Shown piece after piece: positions 1 through 5,321 of a DNA stretch of 5,321 nucleotides (positions within the stretch are counted from its first letter, which is position 1; the number at the start of each line of letters is the position of its first letter). The DNA lies in NCBI GenBank assembly GCA_022563055.1, contig JADFOB010000122.1, positions 1 through 5,321 of the forward strand, written 5' to 3'. The stretch comes from Planctomycetota bacterium (GTDB taxonomy: Bacteria > Planctomycetota > Phycisphaerae > UBA1845). Below the pieces are notes generated by a model. That model worked only from the letters and a program-made list of their open reading frames with translations, ran no database searches and was not told where the DNA came from. The position numbers and the translations under genes are program-made.

Positions 1-307
1 GATCCTGGTAATACGTCCGCAATGCGTGTCGCAATTTGCTGGCGATCTCGCGCGTGGTAAATCCCGCTACCCGCACTTCGTCAAGCAGTTTCAAGTGGAT
101 CGTGCCGTCCGCGCGAACCGTCACGCTATCGTTCACTTCCGGCGCGTGAGGCGCAATGATGGTGATGCTGTCGGTCGGACCCACACGGTAACTCGTTCCG
201 GAGGTGACAGTGTTGCCGGCATGACGGAAGGTCATTACGTCCTGGTGGGTCGGCGCACACCCGATGAACAACAAACTCGCGAGGCCACTAAAGTAACCGT
301 ATTTCAT
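1..307 (-). CDS. Polysaccharide export (Wza/BexD-type) lipoprotein, N-terminal part; continues past the left edge
   Basis: Reading leftward from ATG at 307, the frame stays open for 102 codons to the window edge, so the stop and most of the protein are missing. The start MKYGYFSGLASLLFIGCAP looks like a lipoprotein signal peptide: Lys2, a short hydrophobic stretch and Cys17 after Gly16. Phe at -3 makes the lipobox imperfect. Residues about 38-102 fit the periplasmic Poly_export domain: YRVGPTDSITI (40-50) matches the family's Y-x-hydrophobic-G-P-x-D-x-hydrophobic-x-I opening, VTVRADGTIHL (62-72) matches the V-x-x-D-G-x-I strand, and EVRVAGFTTREIASKL (77-92) matches the V-x-G-x-T helix start. 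In known systems this family forms the outer-membrane channel for capsule or exopolysaccharide export, often next to a Wzc-like kinase; any such partner would lie left of the window. AGAGGA at 316-321 lies 8 nt upstream of the ATG and supports this start. Family assignment is fairly sure; the exact polymer is unknown. Confidence 0.85.
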   Translation of the reverse strand, partial: MKYGYFSGLASLLFIGCAPTHQDVMTFRHAGNTVTSGTSYRVGPTDSITIIAPHAPEVNDSVTVRADGTIHLKLLDEVRVAGFTTREIASKLRHALRTYYQD

Positions 308-315
308 CGATTCAG

Positions 316-321
316 TCCTCT
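316..321 (-). promoter_or_regulatory. Ribosome binding site of the polysaccharide export gene
   Basis: Read on the minus strand this is AGAGGA, a near-consensus Shine-Dalgarno sequence with 8 nt to the ATG at 307. It supports that ATG as the true start of the edge-truncated lipoprotein gene. Confidence 0.7.
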
Positions 322-405
322 TGCAAAGCAACCCACCAGCAGGCGCGCCCCGCTCGCAGAGCGTATCATCATGGTGTGAACTGCCTTTCGTGTATCGGAC
401 GCCAA

Positions 406-443
406 GAGGGGTCGCTGTATCGATTTGTGACGCGAGACCCCTC
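406..443. repeat. 8-bp perfect inverted repeat between the synthetase and export genes
   Basis: GAGGGGTC at 406-413 is exactly complementary to GACCCCTC at 436-443, with a 22-nt spacer. It sits 132 nt beyond the synthetase stop and about 100 nt before the export-gene ATG. Neither strand has a T-run next to it, so it is not a standard intrinsic terminator. The spacing (30 bp centre to centre, about three helical turns) also suits a dimeric regulator binding site upstream of the exporter, or the foot of a 5' leader structure. The repeat is seen directly; its role is not known. Confidence 0.5.
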
Positions 444-450
444 AATTCAG

Positions 451-463
451 CAGCCGGCGGCTG
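451..463. repeat. Small GC-rich hairpin CAGCC-GGC-GGCTG
   Basis: CAGCC at 451-455 pairs with GGCTG at 459-463 around a 3-nt GGC loop. It lies 7 nt from the 406-443 inverted repeat, in the gap between the synthetase and the export gene. No T-run follows on either strand. It could contribute to transcript ending after the synthetase, but a stem this short also arises by chance in GC-rich DNA. Confidence 0.3.
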
Positions 464-574
464 TGGCGCAAGTGGGTTCCGATAAAGGGCCTGCGCAATC
501 ACAACCGTAGGTCCGCAGCGACTCCACAGAACAGGCTCATCGCTGATTATCGGTCGTTGGCAGCGCCCCGATCG

Positions 575-2521
575 TCAGGTTGACCAAGTGATGTTTGTGT
601 AGGCTGCCAGGGATTCCGGGTTGGCCAGGGCGTCGATGTTGCGAACGGCCTGCCCGCGCACGGTTTGAGCGACGGCCAGCTCGACTTTCTTGCCGCTGAT
701 CGTATAAGGTACCGCACTAACCTGCCGGATGAACTTGGGAACGTGGCGCGGCGTGGTCTGGGTGCGAATGCGCCGCTTGATGCGATCCTCCAGGTCATCA
801 TCCAGCGTGAGCCCTTCACGCAGAACCACGAACAGGCAGATGTCGACGTCGGCGTCGGCTGTTCGCTTGCCCACCACGACGCTGTCGACGATCTCGTCCA
901 TCGACTCGATCTGCCGATAGATCTCGGCGGTACCAATCCGCACACCGCCGGGGTTGAGCGTTGCGTCGGATCGGCCAAAGACCACCACGCCGCCGCGCTC
1001 GGTAATCTGGACGAAGTCACCGTGTTTCCAGGCTTCTTGGTAGTCACCGAAGTAGGCGTTCTTGTACTTCTGACTGTCGGGATCCTTCCAGAATCCTGTA
1101 GGCTGGGATGGGAACGGGGCGCAGCAGACCAGCTCGCCGGTCTCACCGATGAGGCTGTTACCGTCCGCGTCAAACGCGCGCACGTCCATACCCAGGCCGA
1201 GGCATTGAATCTCGCCGGCGTAAACGGGCAGGATCGGATTGCCGAGCATGAAGCAACTGATGATGTCGGTGCCGCCGGCGATACTCGATAGCTGCAGATC
1301 ACGCTTGACGTTCTTGTAGACCCAGTGGAAGTTCTCGACGGTCAGCGGTGATCCGGTCGAGAGAACGGCCCGCAGCCTGGTGAGATCGAACTGCGTACCC
1401 GGTTTGAGCCCGGCTTTGTCGCAGGCGGAAAGGTACTTCGGACTCGTGCCGAACACGGTCAGGCCCAGTCGCTGGGCCATTCGCCACAGACGGTCGGGCC
1501 TGGGATAGAAGGGGCTTCCGTCGTATAGAACGACCGTCGCGCCGACGCCGAGCGCACTGACGAGCCAGTTCCACATCATCCAACCACACGTCGTGAAGTA
1601 GAGGATGGCGTCGTCGCGTCTCAGGTCGCAATGGAGCATCAACTCCTTCATGTGCTGAAGCAGTGTGCCGCCCGCGCCGTGGACAATGCACTTGGGTACG
1701 CCGGTCGTTCCCGACGAGTACATGATGTAGAGCGGGTGATCGAAGGGGAGCGGCTCGAAATCAAGCCTGTCGGTATCTTGCAGGAACTCCCCCCAGAGCT
1801 TCGCATTGGTCAAGGAGGATAGGTCGGGCGAGTCGGTCATGAACGGCACGACGACGACCGTCTCGATGCTCGGAATCTTCTTCACGATCCCGCGTACCCG
1901 CTCCATCGAATCAATCGGTTTACCGTTGTAGGAGTATCCATCGGCTGTAAACAACACTTTCGGCTCGATCTGACCAAAGCGGTCGAAGACGCCGTTGATG
2001 CCGAAGTCCGGACTGCACGAGGACCAGACGGCGCCGATGCTGGCGGTGGCGAGCATCGCGATGATCGCCTCGGGGATGTTGGGCAGGAACCCACCCACGC
2101 GGTCTCCCTTGTTCACGCCCGCGTCGCGCATGGCGGCTGCACAACCGGCGACCTCTTTGCGCAGCGCCCCATAGGTGATTGAACGCGTCCGCCCGAGCTC
2201 ATCTTCCGCCTCGATCGCCACGCAGTCATCATTGAAGCGAAGCAGGTGCGCGGCGAAGTTCAACTCCATACCGGGAAACCACGCGGTCCCCAACATGCCG
2301 TGGCCGGTGCAGGTCGTCGCCGCGGGTTTTATCGGTTCGATGCCAGCGAAGTCGAGCATCTCCCGCCAGAAACAATCGCGACGCGCGACCGACCAGGCAT
2401 GGAGCGACGCCCAGTCCGGCGCGAAGCCGTAACGCCCGGCCATCTCGTGCATGAAGGCGTACATCTGTGTCCGTTTGATCTGGTCGTCCGTGGGTTGCCA
2501 GAGAAGCTGTGGATCTTCCAT
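575..2521 (-). CDS. Acetoacetyl-CoA synthetase (acetoacetate-CoA ligase, EC 6.2.1.16)
   Basis: A complete 648-residue member of the ANL adenylating superfamily, which activates acetoacetate with ATP and CoA to give acetoacetyl-CoA, AMP and PPi in the cytoplasm. This supports use of ketone bodies and of products of leucine or polyhydroxybutyrate breakdown. Numbering from ATG 2521: an acetyl-CoA-synthetase-type N-terminal region with LLWQPTDDQI (6-15); the ATP P-loop YSSGTTGVPK (268-277) followed by IVHGAGG; FTTCGWMMWN (309-318), close to a block I associate with this subfamily; GGTD (416-419); TGEL (461-464); HGDF (500-503); the hinge region GRSDATLNPGGVRIG (516-530); and the C-terminal SGKK, where Lys611 is the expected adenylation lysine. 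Length fits the usual 640-670. A GTG at 2551 is also in frame but would put a strong Shine-Dalgarno sequence inside the gene, so ATG 2521 is preferred. It appears monocistronic, with its own promoter candidate. No key motif is missing. Acetyl- or propionyl-CoA synthetase is less likely because of the subfamily blocks. Confidence 0.95.
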   Translation of the reverse strand: MEDPQLLWQPTDDQIKRTQMYAFMHEMAGRYGFAPDWASLHAWSVARRDCFWREMLDFAGIEPIKPAATTCTGHGMLGTAWFPGMELNFAAHLLRFNDDCVAIEAEDELGRTRSITYGALRKEVAGCAAAMRDAGVNKGDRVGGFLPNIPEAIIAMLATASIGAVWSSCSPDFGINGVFDRFGQIEPKVLFTADGYSYNGKPIDSMERVRGIVKKIPSIETVVVVPFMTDSPDLSSLTNAKLWGEFLQDTDRLDFEPLPFDHPLYIMYSSGTTGVPKCIVHGAGGTLLQHMKELMLHCDLRRDDAILYFTTCGWMMWNWLVSALGVGATVVLYDGSPFYPRPDRLWRMAQRLGLTVFGTSPKYLSACDKAGLKPGTQFDLTRLRAVLSTGSPLTVENFHWVYKNVKRDLQLSSIAGGTDIISCFMLGNPILPVYAGEIQCLGLGMDVRAFDADGNSLIGETGELVCCAPFPSQPTGFWKDPDSQKYKNAYFGDYQEAWKHGDFVQITERGGVVVFGRSDATLNPGGVRIGTAEIYRQIESMDEIVDSVVVGKRTADADVDICLFVVLREGLTLDDDLEDRIKRRIRTQTTPRHVPKFIRQVSAVPYTISGKKVELAVAQTVRGQAVRNIDALANPESLAAYTNITWST

Positions 2522-2528
2522 CGGTCGG

Positions 2529-2538
2529 TCACCTTCCT
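2529..2538 (-). promoter_or_regulatory. Ribosome binding site that decides the synthetase start
   Basis: On the minus strand this reads AGGAAGGTGA, two overlapping Shine-Dalgarno-like motifs (AGGAAGG and AAGGTGA), with 7 nt between AAGGTGA and the ATG at 2521. The longer in-frame reading from GTG 2551 would bury this site in codons 5-8, so ATG 2521 is the better start. Confidence 0.75.
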
Positions 2539-2574
2539 GCCGCGACAGCACGGATTCGATTGTCCAGGAAGCCT

Positions 2575-2603
2575 ATTCTTGGTGCAGCGGAGCCGATCGT
2601 CAA
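2575..2603 (-). promoter_or_regulatory. Candidate sigma-70-type promoter of the acetoacetyl-CoA synthetase gene
   Basis: On the minus strand TTGACG (2603-2598) matches 5 of 6 bases of the -35 consensus. Exactly 17 bp further on comes AAGAAT (2580-2575), matching 4 of 6 bases of the -10 consensus. Transcription would begin around 2568, giving a leader of roughly 47 nt that contains the Shine-Dalgarno sequence. The location, between the palindrome cluster and the start codon, makes sense for a monocistronic unit. The -10 element is mediocre and promoter consensus in the true host may differ. Confidence 0.4.
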
Positions 2604-2648
2604 CGCGCGATGGTCCGCGTCGCGATCAAGTGCTTCGCCAAGGGTGTT

Positions 2649-2665
2649 TCCACGGGTTGCGTGGA
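2649..2665. repeat. 6-bp inverted repeat TCCACG-GGTTG-CGTGGA
   Basis: TCCACG at 2649-2654 pairs with CGTGGA at 2660-2665 around a 5-nt loop. It is the palindrome nearest to the synthetase promoter candidate, about 46 bp upstream of the -35 element, and the first of three inverted repeats within about 100 bp. Neither strand has a T-run after it. It could be an operator or part of a compound intergenic repeat. Confidence 0.4.
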
Positions 2666-2679
2666 GACCTCGGATGTGT

Positions 2680-2735
2680 GCCACTGCTCTTGAGCAGTGC
2701 GATTCCTACGCTTGTGCAGGACACCGCTCAAGAGC
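2680..2735. repeat. Two near-copies of a palindromic core 40 bp apart; the first forms an 8-bp hairpin
   Basis: CACTGCTC (2682-2689) and GAGCAGTG (2692-2699) form a perfect 8-bp inverted repeat with only TT between them. Exactly 40 bp later the pattern G-N-CAC-Y-GCTC-WW-GAGC recurs: copy A is at 2680-2695 and copy B at 2720-2735, agreeing at 12 of 16 positions. The central TT of A is AA in B, so the 10-base cores at 2686-2695 and 2726-2735 are exact reverse complements and could pair with each other instead of folding locally. Copy B lacks the outer right arm and runs straight into the next GC palindrome. The element lies between the dprA stop and the synthetase promoter candidate. It may be a dispersed intergenic palindrome or a regulator site; the sequence alone does not decide. 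Confidence 0.5.
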
Positions 2736-2750
2736 CCCGGCGCGCCGGGG
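2735..2750. repeat. 16-bp perfect palindrome CCCCGGCGCGCCGGGG, possible transcript end of dprA
   Basis: This stretch equals its own reverse complement and, as RNA, could fold as a 6-bp all-GC stem (CCCCGG/CCGGGG) with a CGCG loop. It begins 36 nt beyond the dprA stop on the minus strand, a suitable place for a terminator, but no T-run follows (the minus strand continues with CTCTTGAGC). It may stabilise the 3' end of the dprA message or act as a U-less terminator. Some such GC palindromes arise by chance, though a perfect 16-mer is less likely to. Confidence 0.4.
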
Positions 2751-2785
2751 GCACACGAACCCGCACATTTGGGTGTGTTGAAGCG

Positions 2786-3979
2786 CTACAAACGGTGCTC
2801 CGGCGTACGGCGGACGAACCGGTTTCCCGGCAGCGACGTCACCAACCCTTTGAGCTGCAAAGCGGTCAGGGTCGATGTGACCTGGCCCATCGACAATCGC
2901 GCGATGGCGCGGATGCGTTCGGCGTCCTCGATTCCGTTTGCGACGGCTTCAAAGACAGCCCGTTCCGGCGCCGTGAGCTTGGGAAGCGTTACCGGCGTGC
3001 CATCTTCCTCTCCTTTACGGTCGCCTCCTGCACGGTCGCCGGACGTTCGGTCGGGATGCATGATCTCTCCCACTTCGCTGAATTCGTCGAGGATGTCGTC
3101 GAGGCAGGTCACCAGTTTCGCCTGGCTCTCACGAATCAGACGGTGGACGCCGGCGGTCAACTCGGGTTGATCCACGCGCCCGGGGATTGCGAAGACTTCG
3201 CGGTTGTATTCCGAGGCGAGCCGCGCGGTGATGAGCGCACCACTACGCTTGCCGGCTTCGATCACCAACACGCCAAGCGACAGCCCGGTGATGATTCGAT
3301 TACGGCTGGGAAAGTTGCGTCCTTCCGGCTCGGCGTCGATTCGGTATTCGCTTATGACCGCACCATGTCCCGCTGCAATCTCATCGGCCAGACTCTCATG
3401 TTCGCGTGGGTAGATGGTCGCCAGACCGCCGCCCAACACGGCGATGGTCCGCCCGCCACCTTGCAGCGCGCCGCGGTGCGCGTCGCCGTCGATCCCGCGA
3501 GCCAGACCCGAAACGACGGTGAAACCAGCCGACCCCAACGCCCGTCCAAACCGAATTGCCTGCTCCCGGCCATAGTGGGAACAACGCCGCGTCCCCACGA
3601 TGGCGATCGCCACGGCGTCGGTCGGCTCGAGCAGACCGCGAACATAGATGCAAGTCGGCGGATCGGTGATGTTTCTCAGCAGTGCGGGGTAATCGGCGTC
3701 CTTGATGCAGATGATTCTCGCGCCCGTTTCCTCCGCTCGCTCGATCTCTCGGTCGGCTGCGGTGTCATCGCGTGCGCGAATGATGGACTCCGCCCCACGT
3801 CGACCGATCCCGTTCACATGTTCGAGCTCGGCTTTCGACGCAGCCAGAACAACGGTCGGCGAACCGAAATGTTCGATCAGCCGGCTCGATAGGATCGGGC
3901 CGATGTCCCTGGCGAGGTGGAGCCGCAGATACTCGCGCCCGACCTGGGAAACGACGCCATCGGTGTTGGGAGATGACAT
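2786..3979 (-). CDS. dprA: DNA-processing protein DprA (Smf), RecA loader
   Basis: A complete 397-residue DprA. In studied species it binds single-stranded DNA in the cytoplasm, protects it and loads RecA during natural transformation; it is also widespread in bacteria not known to be competent. Domains: an N-terminal helical SAM/HhH-like region (about 14-68, with HVNGIGRRGAESI at 54-66); the Rossmann-like DprA core (about 80-300); a polar linker (about 306-332); and a C-terminal winged helix (about 335-392). Core signatures seen: IVGTRRCSHYG (127-137), SGLARGIDGDAH (157-168), AVLGGGL (180-186), NFPSRNRIITGLS (222-234), EAGKRSGALITA (241-252) and IPGRVD (265-270). The usual serine of VGSRR is Thr130 here. 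Only a weak Shine-Dalgarno sequence (CAGG, 3991-3994) precedes ATG 3979. Because a terminator stands upstream, the gene needs its own promoter; TACACT (4017-4012) is a possible -10 without a convincing -35. No com gene is adjacent. Confidence 0.96.
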   Translation of the reverse strand: MSSPNTDGVVSQVGREYLRLHLARDIGPILSSRLIEHFGSPTVVLAASKAELEHVNGIGRRGAESIIRARDDTAADREIERAEETGARIICIKDADYPALLRNITDPPTCIYVRGLLEPTDAVAIAIVGTRRCSHYGREQAIRFGRALGSAGFTVVSGLARGIDGDAHRGALQGGGRTIAVLGGGLATIYPREHESLADEIAAGHGAVISEYRIDAEPEGRNFPSRNRIITGLSLGVLVIEAGKRSGALITARLASEYNREVFAIPGRVDQPELTAGVHRLIRESQAKLVTCLDDILDEFSEVGEIMHPDRTSGDRAGGDRKGEEDGTPVTLPKLTAPERAVFEAVANGIEDAERIRAIARLSMGQVTSTLTALQLKGLVTSLPGNRFVRRTPEHRL

Positions 3980-4050
3980 GATGTTTCATACCTGTTAGGG
4001 ACCGCTCGCGGAGTGTAGACGGGAATGGGCTGGCGTACCAGAGGTGTGGC

Positions 4051-4073
4051 AAAGAAAAAAGGGAAGTTTCCCT
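4051..4073 (-). terminator. Intrinsic (Rho-independent) terminator of the DUF885 gene
   Basis: On the minus strand AGGGAA (4073-4068) and TTCCCT (4065-4060) flank AC, giving a stem of 5 bp with an AACT loop or 6 bp at full closure. The run TTTTTTCTTT (4060-4051) follows immediately. The hairpin lies 22 nt beyond the DUF885 stop, in the right orientation, and separates that gene from dprA. The stem is short but the U-tract is strong. This is the clearest terminator in the window. Confidence 0.8.
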
Positions 4074-4095
4074 GAACCCTGGGATCGGCCCTTGA

Positions 4096-5321
4096 TCAGC
4101 CTTCTTGCCCCGCAATCCAGCTCCGCATCCGCGTCTCCAGCATATCAACGGGCATCGCGCCGCTACCGAGGAGTGCGTCGTGGAACGTACGGAGATCGAA
4201 GCGATCGCCCATCGCCTCCTGGGCCTCTTGGCGCAGGCGCAGGATCCGCAACTCGCCTATCTTGTAGGCCAGCGCCTGCCCAGGCCAGGTGATGTACCGG
4301 TCGACCTCGGCCGCAATATCGATGGGTGCCAGGCTCGTATTGGTCGTGATGAAATCGATCGCCTGCTGCCGCGACCAACCTTTGGCGTGAATCCCGGTAT
4401 CGACGACGAGCCGGCAGGACCGCCACATCTCGAAGTTGAGCTGCCCGAACCGCGCGTAGGGGTCCGTGTAACCCCCGATCTCGTAGCCCAGCTTCTCGGC
4501 GTAGAGAGCCCATCCCTCCTCATAGGCGGTGAAACGCGCGTAGCGGCGGAACTTTGGAAGCGACGTGTTCTCCTGGTCGAGCGCCATTTGCAGATGATGA
4601 CCGGGGAGAGCCTCGTGATAGGTCAGCGCTTCGAGCGTGAAACGGAGCCGCTGAGTCGGGGCGTAGGTGTTGACATAGAAGTACGCGGGTCTGGCACCGT
4701 CAGCGGGCGCGAGGTTGTAGTAGGCCACGGGCGCGGAAACCTGCCGAAACCGCTCGATCTCCTTGACCACGCAGTCGCCTTTGGGGAGCCGCCCGAAAAG
4801 GCGGGCCATCAATGGCCTGGTGCGCGCCAGAATCTCCCTGGATCGCGCCAGCAACTCGGCACCCGACTCAAACCGCTGCCTCGGGTCGTTACGCATGTGG
4901 GCAAGGAAGGCATCCAAGTCGCCGCTGAAACCGACCTCGCTCTTGACCTTGGCCATCTCCTTTCGGATTCGCGCGACCTCATCAAGTCCAAGCTGGTGGA
5001 TGTCGTCCGTCGGGAGGCGGACGGTCGTGTGCATTCGGGCTAGCGCGGTGTAAATCTTGTCGCCGCGCGGAAGCGAACTCAGACCCACCGTCGACCGCGC
5101 GATGGGCAAATATTCATCTTCGACGTAGGCGAGCAGACGCAGGTAAGCGGGAATCACGTCCGATCGGATCGCCTCGGCCACGGACGCCACGGCGGCCTCT
5201 CGATCCCGCTCGCCGAGCACAGCCGCGTCCTCAGGAGAAACGTAGAACACACTTTGCGTGACGTCACTGACAAGATGATTTCGAATCTGCGGAACCACCC
5301 GCTCGACAACCACGCGTGGCG
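4096..5321 (-). CDS. DUF885 family protein (putative zinc metallopeptidase), C-terminal part; N-terminus lies beyond the right edge
   Basis: The frame is open from the right edge to TGA at 4098-4096, giving 408 complete codons from base 5319. A GTG at 5313 could be read as a start, but there is no room to see a ribosome binding site and the family is usually about 550-620 residues, often with an export signal, so roughly a third is probably missing. Numbering from that GTG: TYHEALPGHHLQMAL (231-245) is the family's H-E-x-x-P-G-H-H signature; EEGWALYAEKLG (265-276) holds a likely further metal or catalytic glutamate; RLVVDTGIH (301-309) and YITWPGQALAYKIG (340-353) are further family blocks. 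From memory DUF885 is grouped with the metallopeptidase MA clan, but its substrates are largely unknown; peptide hydrolysis in the periplasm or outside the cell is an inference. The gene ends in its own terminator before dprA. Family call is strong, function moderate. Confidence 0.9.
   Translation of the reverse strand, partial: PRVVVERVVPQIRNHLVSDVTQSVFYVSPEDAAVLGERDREAAVASVAEAIRSDVIPAYLRLLAYVEDEYLPIARSTVGLSSLPRGDKIYTALARMHTTVRLPTDDIHQLGLDEVARIRKEMAKVKSEVGFSGDLDAFLAHMRNDPRQRFESGAELLARSREILARTRPLMARLFGRLPKGDCVVKEIERFRQVSAPVAYYNLAPADGARPAYFYVNTYAPTQRLRFTLEALTYHEALPGHHLQMALDQENTSLPKFRRYARFTAYEEGWALYAEKLGYEIGGYTDPYARFGQLNFEMWRSCRLVVDTGIHAKGWSRQQAIDFITTNTSLAPIDIAAEVDRYITWPGQALAYKIGELRILRLRQEAQEAMGDRFDLRTFHDALLGSGAMPVDMLETRMRSWIAGQEG

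Noticed and set aside
342..349. A second GGCGCGCC octamer, also present inside the palindrome at 2739-2746
   Set aside because: At 342-349 it has no extended symmetry. An 8-base GC palindrome recurring once in high-GC sequence is not evidence of a shared element.
26..379. A 117-codon plus-strand open frame at the left end
   Set aside because: It is antisense to the export lipoprotein, which has a signal peptide, a ribosome binding site and domain motifs on the minus strand. The plus frame shows none of these.
547..1302. A 251-codon minus-strand open frame, and a 208-codon plus-strand frame at 665-1291
   Set aside because: Both overlap the C-terminal half of the acetoacetyl-CoA synthetase in other frames and have low-complexity Ser/Arg/Thr or Val/Ala-rich products, so they are shadows.
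2522..2551. A ten-codon N-terminal extension of the acetoacetyl-CoA synthetase from GTG 2551
   Set aside because: It would place the AGGAAGGTGA ribosome binding site within the coding sequence, and no comparable site was seen before the GTG. ATG 2521 is better supported.
2246..3892. A 548-codon open frame on the plus strand spanning the dprA-synthetase gap
   Set aside because: It lies antisense to the strongly supported dprA and the synthetase 5' end. The translation is rich in Arg, Gly and Pro with no recognisable domain, typical of a shadow frame in GC-rich coding DNA.
4002..4041. Short inverted repeats upstream of dprA (CCGC-TC-GCGG at 4002-4011 and CTGG-CGTA-CCAG at 4030-4041)
   Set aside because: Four-base-pair stems are expected by chance in GC-rich DNA, and nothing else supports a role.
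3765..4148. A minus-strand open frame running from the DUF885 end through the terminator into dprA, with an internal ATG (3989) shortly before the dprA start
   Set aside because: It crosses the intrinsic terminator, is out of frame with dprA and DUF885, and has no recognisable product.
4105..5043. A 312-codon plus-strand open frame
   Set aside because: It is antisense to the DUF885 gene, whose conserved blocks prove the minus-strand frame. The plus-strand product shows no family resemblance.

Overview
The window is an ordinary-looking bacterial chromosome segment of fairly high GC (around 60% by eye) carrying four genes, all on the minus strand. In transcription order they run from right to left: (1) a DUF885 family putative metallopeptidase, cut off by the right edge so that its N-terminus is missing; (2) dprA, the DNA-processing protein that loads RecA on incoming single-stranded DNA; (3) a full-length acetoacetyl-CoA synthetase (acetoacetate-CoA ligase); and (4) the first 102 residues of a polysaccharide export (Wza/BexD-type) outer-membrane lipoprotein, cut off by the left edge. 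No tRNA, rRNA, CRISPR array, transposase or prophage gene is visible.

The genes are unrelated in function and probably transcribed separately. A clear intrinsic terminator (4051-4073) separates the peptidase from dprA. The dprA to synthetase gap (2522-2785, 264 bp) holds three separate inverted repeats and, nearer the synthetase, a candidate sigma-70-type promoter (2575-2603) and a strong Shine-Dalgarno sequence that fixes the start at 2521. The synthetase to export-lipoprotein gap (308-574, 267 bp) holds an 8-bp inverted repeat (406-443), a small GC-rich hairpin (451-463) and a good ribosome binding site just before the lipoprotein start. There is no gene-free stretch longer than 300 bp.

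The host cannot be named from this sequence with certainty. The GC content, the Shine-Dalgarno sites, a lipoprotein-type exporter (which implies an outer membrane) and a short intergenic palindrome of the form CACTGCTCTTGAGCAGTG are compatible with a planctomycete or another Gram-negative environmental bacterium. The planctomycete suggestion rests on recollection of similar repeats and is only an inference.

I found no convincing undescribed multi-gene system. The least explained signal is the cluster of palindromes at 2649-2750, including two near-copies of the same palindrome core exactly 40 bp apart that could pair in two mutually exclusive ways, directly upstream of the acetoacetyl-CoA synthetase promoter candidate. 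The many long open frames on the plus strand are antisense shadows of the minus-strand genes.
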